Source: Phytophthora sp. 'mugwort' | Taxonomy: Eukaryota; Oomycota; Peronosporomycetes; Peronosporales; Peronosporaceae | Length of the DNA: 64,000 bases | NCBI GenBank assembly: GCA_033558025.1 | Contig: JAUCEF010000003.1 | Location: forward strand, 2,258,001-2,322,000 | Direction of reading: 5' to 3' | In this document: one piece after another, positions 21,642 through 32,794 of the stretch | Layout of the letters: every line of letters starts with the position of its first letter | Position numbering within the stretch: position 1 is the first letter of the stretch | The notes under the pieces: generated by a model | What the model saw: the letters and a program-made list of their open reading frames with translations, nothing else | Database searches by the model: none | What the model was told of the DNA's origin: nothing | Position numbers and translations under genes: made by a program

Positions 21642-22370
21642 CACTAAAGATGAAAGCGATGTCCATCATCGGTTTCTCGACTCTTCGACTTCAACATCAT
21701 TCTCAGGTCCGCCTCGTCCCATGCCCAAATTAGAGATTTGTCATGCCCAAAGTAACTTACTATGGGAGCTTATGTTAGCATGGGTACCTAATATAAATGA
21801 TTTCAGCACAAACCAAAGTGCTTAATTTCTTATATCTTTTGGGGAGCACCTTTCTCATAGGTGTTCTCTCGCCTTTCACCTTTGCCGCTCACTCTCTTTT
21901 CTGCTCCTCTAGTGAGCAAGCGCTGGTCCCGACGAAATTAGCTCTTCGGGGGGGGGGGGGCGGTCGTAAGCCGCCCGACATCGCCCAGACGACGGCAAGC
22001 TGGCCTAGGCCACAGCGGGCACTGCGCTCCCGGCTTTTTGCGCACACAGGCTGCCAAGCGTCCAATGGGGACAATGTCGGCGCGGAAAGTCAGGTTATCC
22101 TGCTACTCGCGGCCACCTAATCTTTGACCAATAAGCTTTTCCTAGTGACAGATTAGAGGGTCAAATAAACTTAAAGTTGGGATTTTCAACTTGGGCAAGG
22201 AACTAATGGCCCGAACAGGCCACAGCCATTAAGTTAAGACTAGGTGAGCACTTAAACTAGCCTTTTAGCCTTAGTCGAAGCCCTTTACCCAGCCCTTCAT
22301 TGTGATTTGGCCTATTGTTGTTAATTTTATTCCTTAAATAAAGGAGGCATGGGCGAGCCCATATTCCAAG
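21642..22370. other. Family-3 element interior, non-coding; contains a G13 run
   Basis: No coding homology was recognised. A 13-base G homopolymer lies at 21948-21960 within a GC-rich patch, and a short dyad ATGGGC..GCCCAT near 22349-22362 precedes the reverse transcriptase remnant. Confidence 0.45.
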
Positions 22371-23875
22371 CAGTGGGAGTGTGCAATACAGACAGAGTAT
22401 CGAGCACTCTTAGCCAATGGAACATGGCAGCTAGCGTCTCTTCCATATAAGCGTAGGGCACTTGGCTGTCACTGGTTGTTTGGCGTTAAGTATAAAGCCG
22501 ATGGGTCGGTCGACCGCTTAAGGCAAGGTTACTTGTTCAAGGCAACACCCAACTCTATGGCATTGACAAGCAAGAGGTCTTTGCTTCTGTCGGCCGCTTA
22601 CGGCTCTTGCTGGCGTTTGCGACTATTCTAGGACTATACCTCCATCAGATGGACGTATCTACCGCGTTCCTAAATGGGGTTCTAAGGGAAGACATCTATA
22701 TGAGGCAGCCATTGGGATTCCGTCAAGGATCTTAAATACTGGTTTGTAAGCTTAAGAAAAGTCTATATGGGCTCAAGCAGGCCCCTAGAATCTGGTATGC
22801 AGTTCTAAATGAGTTTCTAAAAGATTTAGGCTTTTCTAGATGCAATAAAGAGAATTGCTTGTATCTGAAAATGTAGGAGGTTGACGGCGTTCAGCGTACC
22901 CTCATTGTGTGCGTCTATGTTGACGATTTGACTATTGCTGGCTCGCATCTGAGCTCCATAAAGGAGCTAAATACGAAACTATCGGCCAAGTTCACTATGC
23001 AAGATTTAGGTGAGCTTCACTATCTACTCAAAATGGAGATCAAAAGGGATCTAGAACGGAAGACATTATGCCTGTCACAACATAAGTACATTTGTGATCT
23101 GTTGCGTGATTGTAATATTGAGCCCACTCGACAGGCTGAAAGTGTGGTATTAGAAAAGGAAACGATCCTAACACCAGAGCAGATAGCGGCTCAGCCGTTT
23201 GATTACAGAGGCTTTGTTGGCTCCTTGACGTACCTTATTAGAGGCACTAGACCTGACATAGCTAACGCTGTGAGAGAGCTAAGTAAAGACTTGCTTGCTA
23301 CAATAAGACTCATTGGAGAGCGGCTCAGCGAGTACTGAAGTACTTGAAAGGAACGTCGAAGTATGGCATTGAGTACAATGGAAATAGTACTAATAGGGTA
23401 GTTCTATACACAGACGCGAGGCTTCGCGAATGCTACTGAAGGAAGGAAATCCATTTCAGGATATGTATCAATACTCGCTGGAGCATGCATTACATGGAAA
23501 AGTGTTAAGCAAGATGGTATTAGCCTAAACACGGCAGAATCAGAGCTCGTAGCTGCGAGTGAAGGTGTAAGAGAGGCAATGTGGCTACGGCTACTACTAA
23601 AAGAGCTAGGTTACGGTCAAGAGCTACCAACTATATGCTGGTGCGATAATACGGCCGCAATAAGTATTATTAAGGATCCCTGGAGCTACTTATCGACAAA
23701 GCACATCGATATTAGGCACTTGTATGCTCGTGATAAGCACGAAGAGAAAAGTATTAGTGTTACTTACTGCAGCACAAACGATATGATTGCGGACGCACTA
23801 ACCAAACCACTGAGCCAAAGCCAGTTTGAGAAGCTCCGTACTATGGTGGGCATTAAAGAACTCCATGCCAAATAG
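22371..23875 (+). pseudogene. Copia family-3 reverse transcriptase and RNase H remnant
   Basis: It starts with the conserved RT N-terminus (QTEYRALLANGTW, then LGCHWLFGVKYKADGS), passes LHQMDVSTAFLNGVL and SLYGLKQAPRIWY, and reaches the catalytic YVDD near 22917. The RNase H end is clear (STKHIDIRHLYARD, ADALTKPLSQSQFEKLR). Stops at about 22733 and 22875 and several frameshifts kill it. It lies on the plus strand, opposite to the gag-integrase part at 23886-26713. Confidence 0.85.
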
Positions 23876-23885
23876 GGATCCTGAA

Positions 23886-26713
23886 TTAGGCAAGCTGCCT
23901 CAAATAAAAGTACCTCCCTAAAAGGTGATTTTCAATGGAAAAGTCCTTTTCCAACAAACATTGTCGTTCATATTGATCGAGGAATGGGAATATGAATGCC
24001 TTTTGTAGCCACAGAATCAGCTGTGTCACGTAGTCTTTTAGTCGAGTGCTAAGCGCTCGGCGCCGTTTTGACCTACTCTTATCACTCTCAGCCCTCTCTT
24101 CTACTCCCACTATTCGGGATGTTGACCCGGCTTAGCCCCATTCGAACTTCTAGCTTCAACTTCATTGACAGCTTCACTGTCCGATCTAGATAGTTTGCCT
24201 AGATTATGGATGAGTTTTTCCTCATTCGTATCCACACTACTGTCTGCAGGTGGAAAATGATCGTTTTATCATACCTTCTGTACCGATCGCATTGAACTTG
24301 ACATCTCGAGCAAAAAGGTACTGATTAGCCTTTACATCTAGAAGCCGATATCCTTTGTAGTTTGGCGAGAGCCCCAACAGTTTGCATTCGATAGCTCGAT
24401 CGCTTAATTTAGGATCTTTACGCTTTGTTTTAGGGATATGAGCATGACACGTCGTGCCCCAAATTCTTAAGCCAAGCCGTTTGGTTTCTTACGGTGCAAC
24501 AGCTCATATGGCGACTTCATCCCTAGTCTAGCCATTGGCAAGCGATTAGTTACATCTACAATGTAGAGTAAAGCTTCTGGCCAACACTTAGTGGCCATGC
24601 TCGCTCCTCTTAGCGCACAACGCACGCCAGCGAGCATCGTCTGATGCGCTCGCTCGGCGCTGCCATTTTCCTCTTGGGACTATACATTTGAGTGTTGATA
24701 GTCAAACCCTAGTTTAATGCATAATTTGGATACTTCATTATTAATGAACTCCGAGCCACCATCAGTTCTAATCCTCTGAACCTTAAACGGAAAATGTACT
24801 GATAACTTCTTCAGTAGGTCTCTAATTTCCCAGGAACCTCTTTTAGGGACTTCACCACAATGTACCATTTATAAGCAGTCGCGTCGTTACGACAGCTAGA
24901 GCATAACGGTATTTAAAAGATCCGTACAGACCATTTACTCTTAGCCGACCTGTGGAGTCATATGCAATGTATGAGAGGGCTCTGTTGTCTTCGCTCCTAC
25001 CATGTTTCGGTAGGACATTCTCCAGTCTTTCGTATGATCACATGTCTTACAGAAGAATGCCTCTCTCTTCAAATCTGCGTAGGGAATGCTAGGGAGTCCA
25101 TCTATTTGCTGATTCCTTATTGCCTTAATTAGGCGTTCCTTACCTATATGGCCTAATCCTAGGTGCCCTTCCTTAAGGATCGGACCATATTTTGTAGTCC
25201 GGGCACTGAGAACCTTTGTCTTCTTCGGCTTTTTACTTGGCAGATAGTAAACATCTCCGATTGCTACTGCAGCAAACAGCAGCTTTGAGTCCCTTCCGAG
25301 AAAAAAGAGGAACCCACCTGACTTTGACTGCAGGTGCCTATTGCTTGTCTAGCCATATAGTAAGAACTCAATAGATTACTATCACATTGACGGTCAAATG
25401 AAATGTCGCCCAGGGTTAGAGTGCTCATGCTTCCTTGCGGATTTAGAACGCTCATCTTTATTGAGCCCTTTAGACTACTATTTGAGACCGTTCCGTTACC
25501 GTAGGTGAAGAAGTGAGTGCCTGTCTGCAGATTCTCACTGAACCAGCTTCTGTCTCTTGCTATAGCTCGTCCTCGTCCTCAATGCCTTCCATGTCGAATG
25601 TAACGTAGTCTCCTTCGGGGTTTCGGCCGACTTGCTCGTGTCCTTGAATCCTTGTGGTGAGCAGGGTCAAGGCTCTCAATGTTGTCCATGGCTTCATCTT
25701 CAGCGCACCTTCCAAAAGTGTCTTCCCATTTCGCTCAGGCGTTTCTCGCCTTCCGTCACCACCACCCTAATGGTGTTAATGAGAGTATTCTTTGTCTTCT
25801 TAGCTTTCTTGGCTCCAGGTGCCATGCAGACATCGGTGCGGAAGATTGGTCCTCCTTCACGTTCTGGGTCCCTATCCTCCGCCTTGGTAGGGCGGTCAGA
25901 CTTGAAGTGGCCTACCTTGAAGCAATAGAAGCACTTCCCGCCTTCAGTTCCACCCACTTTGCGTTTCTGTCCGCTTTTCACCCGCACATTGTTGATGGGT
26001 ACAGGTTGGGACTTATCCATAAATCCCGCCCCCTTCTTGGATTTATCTCCAAGCATCCTCGCAGAGCTCCTTCCACCTGATCGATCGTGAATCCTCCCTT
26101 TTCATGGAGATCGACGACGCCCAGAACTCACTCAGTAGCTGCGACATAACTTCAACGCATAACCAAGAGTCCGTTACCATGTCCTGGCCAAACATCTTTC
26201 TTGTTTTGCGGCTAATCTCGTTCTTTGCCTTCTTCAGTTGCGCAAAGAGTGTCCTTAAGTCACGCCAGGGGCTGCTGGTCAACTTAGACCAAGCTATTGT
26301 TAGCTCGATGAGGCCCGCCGCATCACCGTGACCGTAGTCCTTTTCGAGGAGCCGGAATACTTCGCATGGGTCCGTTGAGGACACCACATCCGGCAGGGTG
26401 GAGAGAAAGAAGTTAGGAGGACCTGGTTCAGGAAATTCTGAAGGTCTCCCCCTTGTTCAGTGTATCACGTCCCAACGCATTGCCAGCGCCTGTTGCTCAG
26501 CCGTTTCAGCAGTTGGAGAGAGTATCTTCTCAGGGTTGCTCCGCAAGAAGTCATCCATGAGCACCTTTGCCTCAGGCTGCTCTTCTCCAGCATCTTGGTT
26601 TGGTATTCATGGTCGAGCTGGTTGAAGTGAGTCAACAGCTTGTCCTTCCACATAGTGTAGGACTTCCTGTTGAACCTCTCGAGACCGCCGTCAGACTTAG
26701 CATCGGCGGTCAT
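23886..26713 (-). pseudogene. Copia family-3 gag, protease and integrase remnant
   Basis: On the minus strand from 26713: a gag N-terminus (LERFNRKSYTMWKDKLLTHF) is followed by gag body 26387-26043 and a zinc knuckle (CFYCFKVGHFKSD; the last Cys is replaced). A protease/linker remnant around 25455-25264 precedes the GAG-pre-integrase (LGHIGKERLIKAIRNQQIDG, near 25100). The integrase core follows (RTDGGSEFINNEVS near 24760; ENGSAERAHQTMLAG near 24650; then LPMARLGMKSPYELLH). The integrase tail runs to about 23886 (STRLKDYVTQ). Stops and frameshifts occur throughout. RT does not follow on this strand as expected but lies inverted next to it. Confidence 0.85.
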
Positions 26714-26743
26714 CCTTGTATGAAAGTACTTGAAATGTTGTCC

Positions 26744-26970
26744 CTATTTGTTGCTTGTCTAGTTGCCGTCAGTTTCGGGAGTGAGATAGTCACATGCCAT
26801 CTCCCCGTTACATCCCTTGGCTTTGCTTTTCCTGCGATGGGATCGCTTGCTTCTTTCCTTATGGGTGTCCCTCAGTTCACTCACCTATCAGCCAATTGCA
26901 TCAGTCTCTTTGCTTATTAGCCTATCGCTTCACTTCACGTAGTGGCACAAATTGGTAGATGTTGGGGCTC
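26744..26970 (-). repeat. LTR-like direct repeat, copia family 3 (right copy)
   Basis: The partner of 21396-21641. It directly precedes the gag start on the minus strand, so it serves as the 5' LTR. Its outer end reads TTGAGCCCCAAC rather than TGTTGAGCCCC, so the first bases have changed or been lost. Confidence 0.6.
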
Positions 26971-27299
26971 AAGAATACTCTCTTTGATGCTAAAACTGAA
27001 CTGTTGTCTGTTTGCTTATCTGCGGCAAAGCCTCCTGTGGTGTAAATGCATGACTCTAACTATTTACCATACTTTAACCTAGTCAAATGCTTATCGAGTG
27101 GCCCTGTGGCCACGTACTGAAATCCCGTTAATCCAAGTGGTACCAAGTACGACTTACTGCAAGGTGACACGTAGCACGGCTACACTCGTGTTACCTTCGT
27201 GTAACCCCGTTACATAAAGGGTGTCATCACCCAGTACATGTACACCGCTACACCACTCCATTAAGCACAGAAGTTTGATCTAATTTTTGTGTGATTCCA

Positions 27300-28115
27300 C
27301 GAAGCCAGTCAATGGTTAGGACAATAGAAGACCAGTAAAAACGTTTATTATGTCTTATTTGATTGCTAATAAAAATCAATTTATATGTTGAAATCATAAA
27401 TACAATATACATTTTGTTTTCTGCTAGCAAAAAAAAATAGACGTAATAAGCGTTGTCTTCTATTGACTTTGCGATTTTTAACTATATGCAAAATGAAGCT
27501 AAAAATCGCAAGCTTAATAGAAGACACATAAAACACGTCTATTTATCATTATTTGTTCTGCTAACAAAACACATTCTATATATTGAGGTCATAAAACTGT
27601 ATATTGTTTTGAATTATCAAAACAAATAACGGTATAATGTAATAAACGTTTCTTTATTTTGTGCTCTATTCATCTTGCAAATTTTTATCTATATGCATGA
27701 TGGAATTCGAAAACAATATATAACGTTTATTGTGTCGTATTTGTTTTGCTACTTATTAAACAAAATCTATATATTTATTGAAGTCTTAAAAACAATATAT
27801 ATTGTCTATTAACAAAACGAGTTAGAAATTATAAACGTTTTTTATCTTGCGATATTTAGCTATATGCATGATTGAGGAGTTGCTTCTATTCATCGGCGAC
27901 CTTTCTTAGCTATATGCATGATGAAATTAGAAAATCGCAAGCTCAAGAAAAGACCAATAAAAAACATTTATTTAATCGTATTTGTTTTGCTAATAGAAAA
28001 CAACCCCTACATTGAATGTTATAATATATTGTTTTCTATTATAAGACATAATAATTAGCAAATACGACGTAATAAACCTGTTTTTTGTCTTCTATTGAGC
28101 TTGCGATTTTTTATT
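27300..28115. repeat. AT-rich array of palindromic units
   Basis: Roughly four diverged units of 170-210 bp. Each contains a dyad of the form AACGTTTATT(A/G)TGTCTT...with its reverse complement, and a second dyad built on TCTTCTATTGA..TTGCGATTTTT and its complement. A CTATATGCA(T) landmark recurs at about 27482, 27689, 27860 and 27910. The composition is far more AT-rich than the flanks. No ORF was found. The flanking 26971-27299 holds nothing recognisable. Confidence 0.65.
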
Positions 28116-28150
28116 ATTATTATGCTTGGTGGAACGGGTGAGGGAAGCTA

Positions 28151-28405
28151 CACCCCCGGCCAAACGTTTACGAATACCCACACTTCTGCTTCTAACAGCT
28201 ATTATTGCGAGTTGAAGGCGCTGCTTTTAATATGTTGTGTGAAATACGGTAGGGAGCACCGGATATGCACTAACGTTGCGGATTTAAGTATCGAAGGGGA
28301 GATCACATACAAAAAATTGTTTTGGCTGCCGGACAAAATTTACGAACAGAATCACTGACTAGCATCCCATACAAATTCCTATATTAAGTGATAGTCATAG
28401 GCGTG
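28151..28405 (+). repeat. Left terminal inverted repeat of the Tc1/mariner element
   Basis: It pairs with 29447-29701. Shared blocks include GGAGCACCGGATATG, TAACGTTGCGGATTTAA and CAAATTCCTATATTAAGTGA in inverse orientation. Confidence 0.85.
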
Positions 28406-29462
28406 GTACGATTAGTAATGAGTCTTGTTTCCTCTTCTCGATTACCTCGATGCACCTGCGAGGCATAGAGTCGATCAACTTTGACGTGGTCTCGATGGAG
28501 ATGTTATCCCAGGCTTTATACAACGCTGCGGTGAGAGAGGCTACATTGTCGTACTGTACGCCGTTGCGTAAACATCTTGGGACATGATGGCCCTCATGTT
28601 CTCGATAGGATTTAAATCTGGAGAGCGTGCCGGCCAATCCATTACCTGCACGCGCTGATCCTCAAAGAAAGCTTGGGTCTCCCGCGATGTGTGGATCGCA
28701 GCGTTGTCTTGCTGAAAGATGAAGTCCGCTCCATACTGTAGATGGGCAAAGGGAAGCAAGTATTCAGACAACGAAAAGACGTAGTGTTCTTAAGCTTGCC
28801 TCCCCGCGAGCACAGCAAGCTCAGTCTTCCCAGCAGCACTAAATCCGGCCCATGCCATCACAGAGCCACCGCCCATTTTCCGCCTGTTCGTCTAGCGCGG
28901 CGGCTGGTACAGGTCTCTCGAATGGTGCAGGAGGCCGTCTCCGTCCAGATTCCACTTTTTCTCGTCGGAAAAAAAAATAACCTGCACCCAGTCGTCCGGC
29001 GGACAATCATCGCCTTCGCCCACGCTATTCGTGCAGCCTTGTGGGCGGCTGACAGCGGCATCATATTCTCCATCTTGGAGCATACTAGCCAGTCGACTGC
29101 CGAGATGGAGCGCCGAACCCTGCGTACGGAGCACGTCAGTGCCAGCTGGTCCTTGAGTTGTGTGGCGGAGAGGTCCCCCTTGGCTGCGGTGCGTACCGGA
29201 CGTCGCAGCGTCTTCTCCGTGAGAGCTTGTGGTCTTCACAGCCTACAAACGTGCCGAGTCTGTTTCGAGCGTCGAAGAGCTCGCATTTCGCGTCAGGTGA
29301 GCGGTGCGTCTTCGTTGCGATTGCGCGAATTCCAACACCACCTTCGTGGAGCCCTCGGATCCTTCCTTTTTCTTCGTCTGTGAGCGCTTTCCCCTTCCCA
29401 TCACTTGGAGGAATGAGGCCGGGCCATGCAGAGGAATGCTGACCACCAAATTTTCCTGTCAC
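28395..29462 (-). pseudogene. Tc1-type transposase (DD34E), frameshifted
   Basis: The N-terminus shows a helix-turn-helix (LTDEEKGRIRGLHEGGVGIR). The catalytic triad can be read in separate frames: first Asp in FSDEKKWNLDGDG near 28960, second Asp in FQQDNAAIHTS near 28700, and Glu in WPARSPDLNPIEN near 28625. The second Asp and the Glu are separated by 34 residues, the Tc1 DD34E spacing. At least three frameshifts break the gene, so it is not autonomous. Confidence 0.85.
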
Positions 29463-29701
29463 TTAATATAGGAATTTGTATGAAATGCTAGTCACTGAAT
29501 CTGTTCGTATATTTTGTCCGGCAGCTAAAACAGATTTTTGTATGTGAGCTCCCGCTCAAACGATTAAATCCGCAACGTTAAGACATATCCGGTGCTCCAT
29601 ACCGTATTCCACACAATATATCGAAAGCAGAGCTTTTAACTCACAATAATAGCTGATTTAGTAGCCATAGTATCGGTGTTCGTATACTTTCGGCCGGGGT
29701 G
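29447..29701 (-). repeat. Right terminal inverted repeat of the Tc1/mariner element
   Basis: The inverse copy of 28151-28405, ending GGCCGGGGTG at the TA duplication. Confidence 0.85.
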
Positions 29702-29960
29702 TACATTTAACAAGAGTACACATACAATACAGTATGATAACAACAGCACTGTACCGCGCTTTGCCTTTCAGTAATTTGCTTTGGGGTGGGCAACGATCAG
29801 ACAAGCAAGCAACGCCACCACCGTACGTCCGCGGCGAACCACTCTCAACTGTATGATTCTCTTTTAGCTAAGGACTAACAAACAAACGCGAGCACTGCCA
29901 ATGGCAACCGAGAAGATAAATGATACCTGCCCGGCGACTACCTCCCTGAACGCGCAGTGC

Positions 29961-32303
29961 TTATTCGTCGGCCTCCTTGGTGGCCTCCAGGTCCTTGAAC
30001 ATGGCGATGGCCTCCTCGAGCGTCTTGGTGCCCCTGACCTTGTTGTCACGCGTACGGATGTTGACAGAGCGCGTCTCCTTCTCGTGCGCTCCCACCACCA
30101 GGATGAAGTTGTAGTGCGCCATCTGACCTTCACGGATCTTCTTGTTCAAAGTCTTGCCCGTGTCATCGATATCTACGTCGAAGCCGGCACGGAACAGCGC
30201 GTCTTTGACCTCATAGCCGTAATCCACGAAGGCAGCACCAACCGTGACCACGAGGATCTGGCGCGGCGACAGCCAGAACGGGAACTTGCCGGCGTAATGC
30301 TCTACTAGCACGGCAACAAATCGCTCCAGTGAACCGTAGATGGCGCGGTGGATCATTACCGGGCGCTTGAAGTTGTCTGCATCGTCGGTGCGGTATTTAA
30401 GGTTGAAGCGGATGGGTAGTTGGAAGTCTAGCTGAACGGTGGCACACTGGTGCTGACGCTTCAGGGCATCCGTGATCATGATGTCGATCTTCGGGCCGTA
30501 AAAAGCGCCATCACCCGGGTTCACCACCCACTTACCAGCACCCACGAACTCGTCTAAGGCCTCTGCAAGCTGCTTCTCAGCCCGCTCCCACAGCTCCAGG
30601 TCGCCCATAGCCTTCTCGGGACGGGTCGATAGCTCCAGGTTGAACTCAATGCCGAACACGTCGTACACGTACTTCATGAAGGCCAGAAAGTCTAGCACCT
30701 CCTTCTTGATCTGGTCATCGCGGCAAAAAATGTGGGCATCATCCTGCTGGAAGCGACGCACGCGCGTAAGGCCCGTCAGGGCACCGCTCAGCTCGTTACG
30801 GTGCAACACACCACAGTCCGCGAAACGGATGGGCAGCTCACGGTACGAGCGCTGACGGAAGTCGAACAGAAGCGACGCTGCCGGGCAGTTCATGGGCTTC
30901 AGCGCGTATTCCTGGCCCTCGACGTCAAAGACAAACATGTTATCCTTGTAGTGCTGGGCGTGGCCCGATATGTTCCACAGTTCCATGTTGTAGATGTTGG
31001 GCGTGATTACCTCCGTGTATCCGCGCTCGCGGTACTGCTCCCTGATGAACTTGAGCAGCTTAAAGTAGATGGCCGAGCCGTGTGGCAGCCAAAAGCCGCT
31101 GCCAGGGCTCAGTGAGTGGAAGAAGAAGAGCTCCTCACTCACTCCGAGACGACGATGGTCACGCTTGGCAGCCTCAGCTTGGAAATGCTTCCACTCCTTC
31201 ATTCTGTTCTTGTCGGGGAACGAGATACCGTAGACGCGCTGCAGGGTGTCGTTGGTGGTCTTCCCCAGCCAGTGCGAGCTCGAGGCGCGCGTGACGGCCA
31301 GCGCCTTAATCTTGCCCGTGTGGGGGACGTGTGGGCCGCGGCACAAGTCGATGAGCGGGCCGCAGCGATAAGCCGTAGTCTTGCCTCCGTCTGGGATCTT
31401 CGTAGAGATGATCTGCGTTTTAAAGACGTTGTCGGCGAACATTTCGAGCGCCTCCTCCTTCGTGAGTACAATGCGCTCGAATTTCTGCTTATCCTTGACG
31501 ACCTTTTGGCAGGCCTTCTCAATGACGCTTAGGTCGCTCTCCGGGACCGTCTCGGTGCCCATGTACGAGTCATAGTAGAAGCCGCCTTCGACAGGAGGGC
31601 CGATGGTCAGATGAGCACCCTTCAGCGTCTCGAGACTCTCGCCCAAGATGTGGGCGCTCGAATGCCAGAAGACCATGCGGCCCTCTTCGTCGTCGAACTT
31701 AAGCAGTTCCAATTTGCAGTCGCCAATGAGCGGGCGGAACACATCCCATAGCTCGCTCGAGTTGGCGACGGCACCGCAGCAGGCGTCGCCGGTCTTTTCG
31801 CTGGACTCATTACCATCCACATCGGCAGCCGTGACACTGAATGGGTCCTCAGGCTTTCCGCGGTAGGTGACGCGTGCCACAACCACCTGGTCAGCCAGGC
31901 CCTGCGAGATCCCGAGTGCCACGTCCAAAGGCGTTGTTTGCCAAGCCAGACCCTCCTTCACGGCGCCATCAGGCAGCGTGATCTTGATAGGCGACTGCTT
32001 GGCGGCAAGCACATCCAGCTGCTTCTTCTGCTCCGCCATGACGCGGTCGTACACGGCCACGCGAGCCGCCACGAATGGCGGGTTAGGCGTCAGCGTGAAG
32101 GGGCCGCCAATTTTGGCCTCGCTGGCGGCGCCCGTCACCTTAGGGCCGCTCTCCTTCGTCAGGCGCGTCTGCACGCGCGCGGGCTCGCTACTCATGATGC
32201 TGCTGATCTCTTGTGGCTTGGGGGGAAGGTGCCAAAGGGAAAATGACGCAAAGCGAGTGGATCTCACACGCTGGAGTACAGTGGTTGTTAGATTTTGCAA
32301 CAA
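29961..32303 (-). CDS. TARS: Threonyl-tRNA synthetase, probably serving cytosol and mitochondria
   Basis: A 780-residue class II synthetase that charges tRNA-Thr. Order of domains: a TGS domain (about 105-150, IKITLPDGAVKEG); an SAD editing domain with HSSAH near 214-218 and CRGPHVPHTG near 335; the catalytic core with zinc-ligand Cys in ALKPMNCPAA (about 483), motif 2 around HRNELSGALTGLTRVRRF and DDAHIF, and motif 3 near GSLERFVAVLVEHYAG; and a C-terminal anticodon-binding domain (VGAHEKETRSVNIR). All key residues look intact. The first 36 residues before Met37 (32195) are Arg/Ser/Thr-rich and lack acidic residues until near the end, as in a mitochondrial presequence. Met37 would give a standard cytosolic enzyme. 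No intron is needed. Confidence 0.95.
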   Translation of the reverse strand: MLQNLTTTVLQRVRSTRFASFSLWHLPPKPQEISSIMSSEPARVQTRLTKESGPKVTGAASEAKIGGPFTLTPNPPFVAARVAVYDRVMAEQKKQLDVLAAKQSPIKITLPDGAVKEGLAWQTTPLDVALGISQGLADQVVVARVTYRGKPEDPFSVTAADVDGNESSEKTGDACCGAVANSSELWDVFRPLIGDCKLELLKFDDEEGRMVFWHSSAHILGESLETLKGAHLTIGPPVEGGFYYDSYMGTETVPESDLSVIEKACQKVVKDKQKFERIVLTKEEALEMFADNVFKTQIISTKIPDGGKTTAYRCGPLIDLCRGPHVPHTGKIKALAVTRASSSHWLGKTTNDTLQRVYGISFPDKNRMKEWKHFQAEAAKRDHRRLGVSEELFFFHSLSPGSGFWLPHGSAIYFKLLKFIREQYRERGYTEVITPNIYNMELWNISGHAQHYKDNMFVFDVEGQEYALKPMNCPAASLLFDFRQRSYRELPIRFADCGVLHRNELSGALTGLTRVRRFQQDDAHIFCRDDQIKKEVLDFLAFMKYVYDVFGIEFNLELSTRPEKAMGDLELWERAEKQLAEALDEFVGAGKWVVNPGDGAFYGPKIDIMITDALKRQHQCATVQLDFQLPIRFNLKYRTDDADNFKRPVMIHRAIYGSLERFVAVLVEHYAGKFPFWLSPRQILVVTVGAAFVDYGYEVKDALFRAGFDVDIDDTGKTLNKKIREGQMAHYNFILVVGAHEKETRSVNIRTRDNKVRGTKTLEEAIAMFKDLEATKEADE

Positions 32304-32794
32304 TTGAATCGCTCTAATTTTGGATACCCTTGGTTAGTAATATGCAATACAATTGCTTTCAACACTACTGAATACTACGTTCTGCTGTATTTCACTTTTT
32401 CATTAAGAATAAGTGGTATCCGAATACGTTTTCAGAGGTTAGAATACACATTAGCAAACGTCCGCGGTACGTAACGACCCGACTATCACTCTCGCGATGT
32501 CCCATGGAGACCTCCAGCAATCATGGAGCAAACACTGCCAGGAGAAGTTTCCGCACAGACATGTAGCCACATAGGCGAAATGCTTTTTCATTCACTCTAC
32601 CATTGAATCAGTTCGCTACAGCACAGAGCCCAACGTACGGTCAGTGAGGGTCAATCGGAATCAGTTGCTTTGGAGGGGAGGCAGACCACAGGTAAGTGCA
32701 GCAGGTAGGATGCCGGGCCGCCCGTCCAGTGTCCGTTGCGATTGCTCCCTCGTGCTGACGAGGGGGGGGTCTGGTTTTCTTGGCTAACTAATCT
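32304..32794. other. Intergenic between MTHFR and ThrRS genes
   Basis: No gene seen. It holds the ThrRS promoter side (near 32304) and the 3' end of MTHFR. A G8 run lies near 32762. Confidence 0.5.

Larger units (their letters stand above)
28151..29701. mobile_element. Tc1/mariner DNA transposon, complete ends, inactive
   Basis: A 1551-bp element flanked by TA on both sides (28149-28150 and 29702-29703). Its ends are CACCCC(C)GGCC inverted repeats that extend about 255 bp inward with roughly 80% identity. The transposase remnant lies on the minus strand. It sits immediately beside the AT-rich palindromic array. Confidence 0.88.

Noticed and set aside
21948..21960. G13 run as a quadruplex or functional element
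   Set aside because: A single homopolymer in a dead element; length may be a sequencing artefact.
27300..28115. CRISPR-like array
   Set aside because: The units are diverged palindromes of 170-210 bp without uniform short repeats and unique spacers, in a eukaryotic context.
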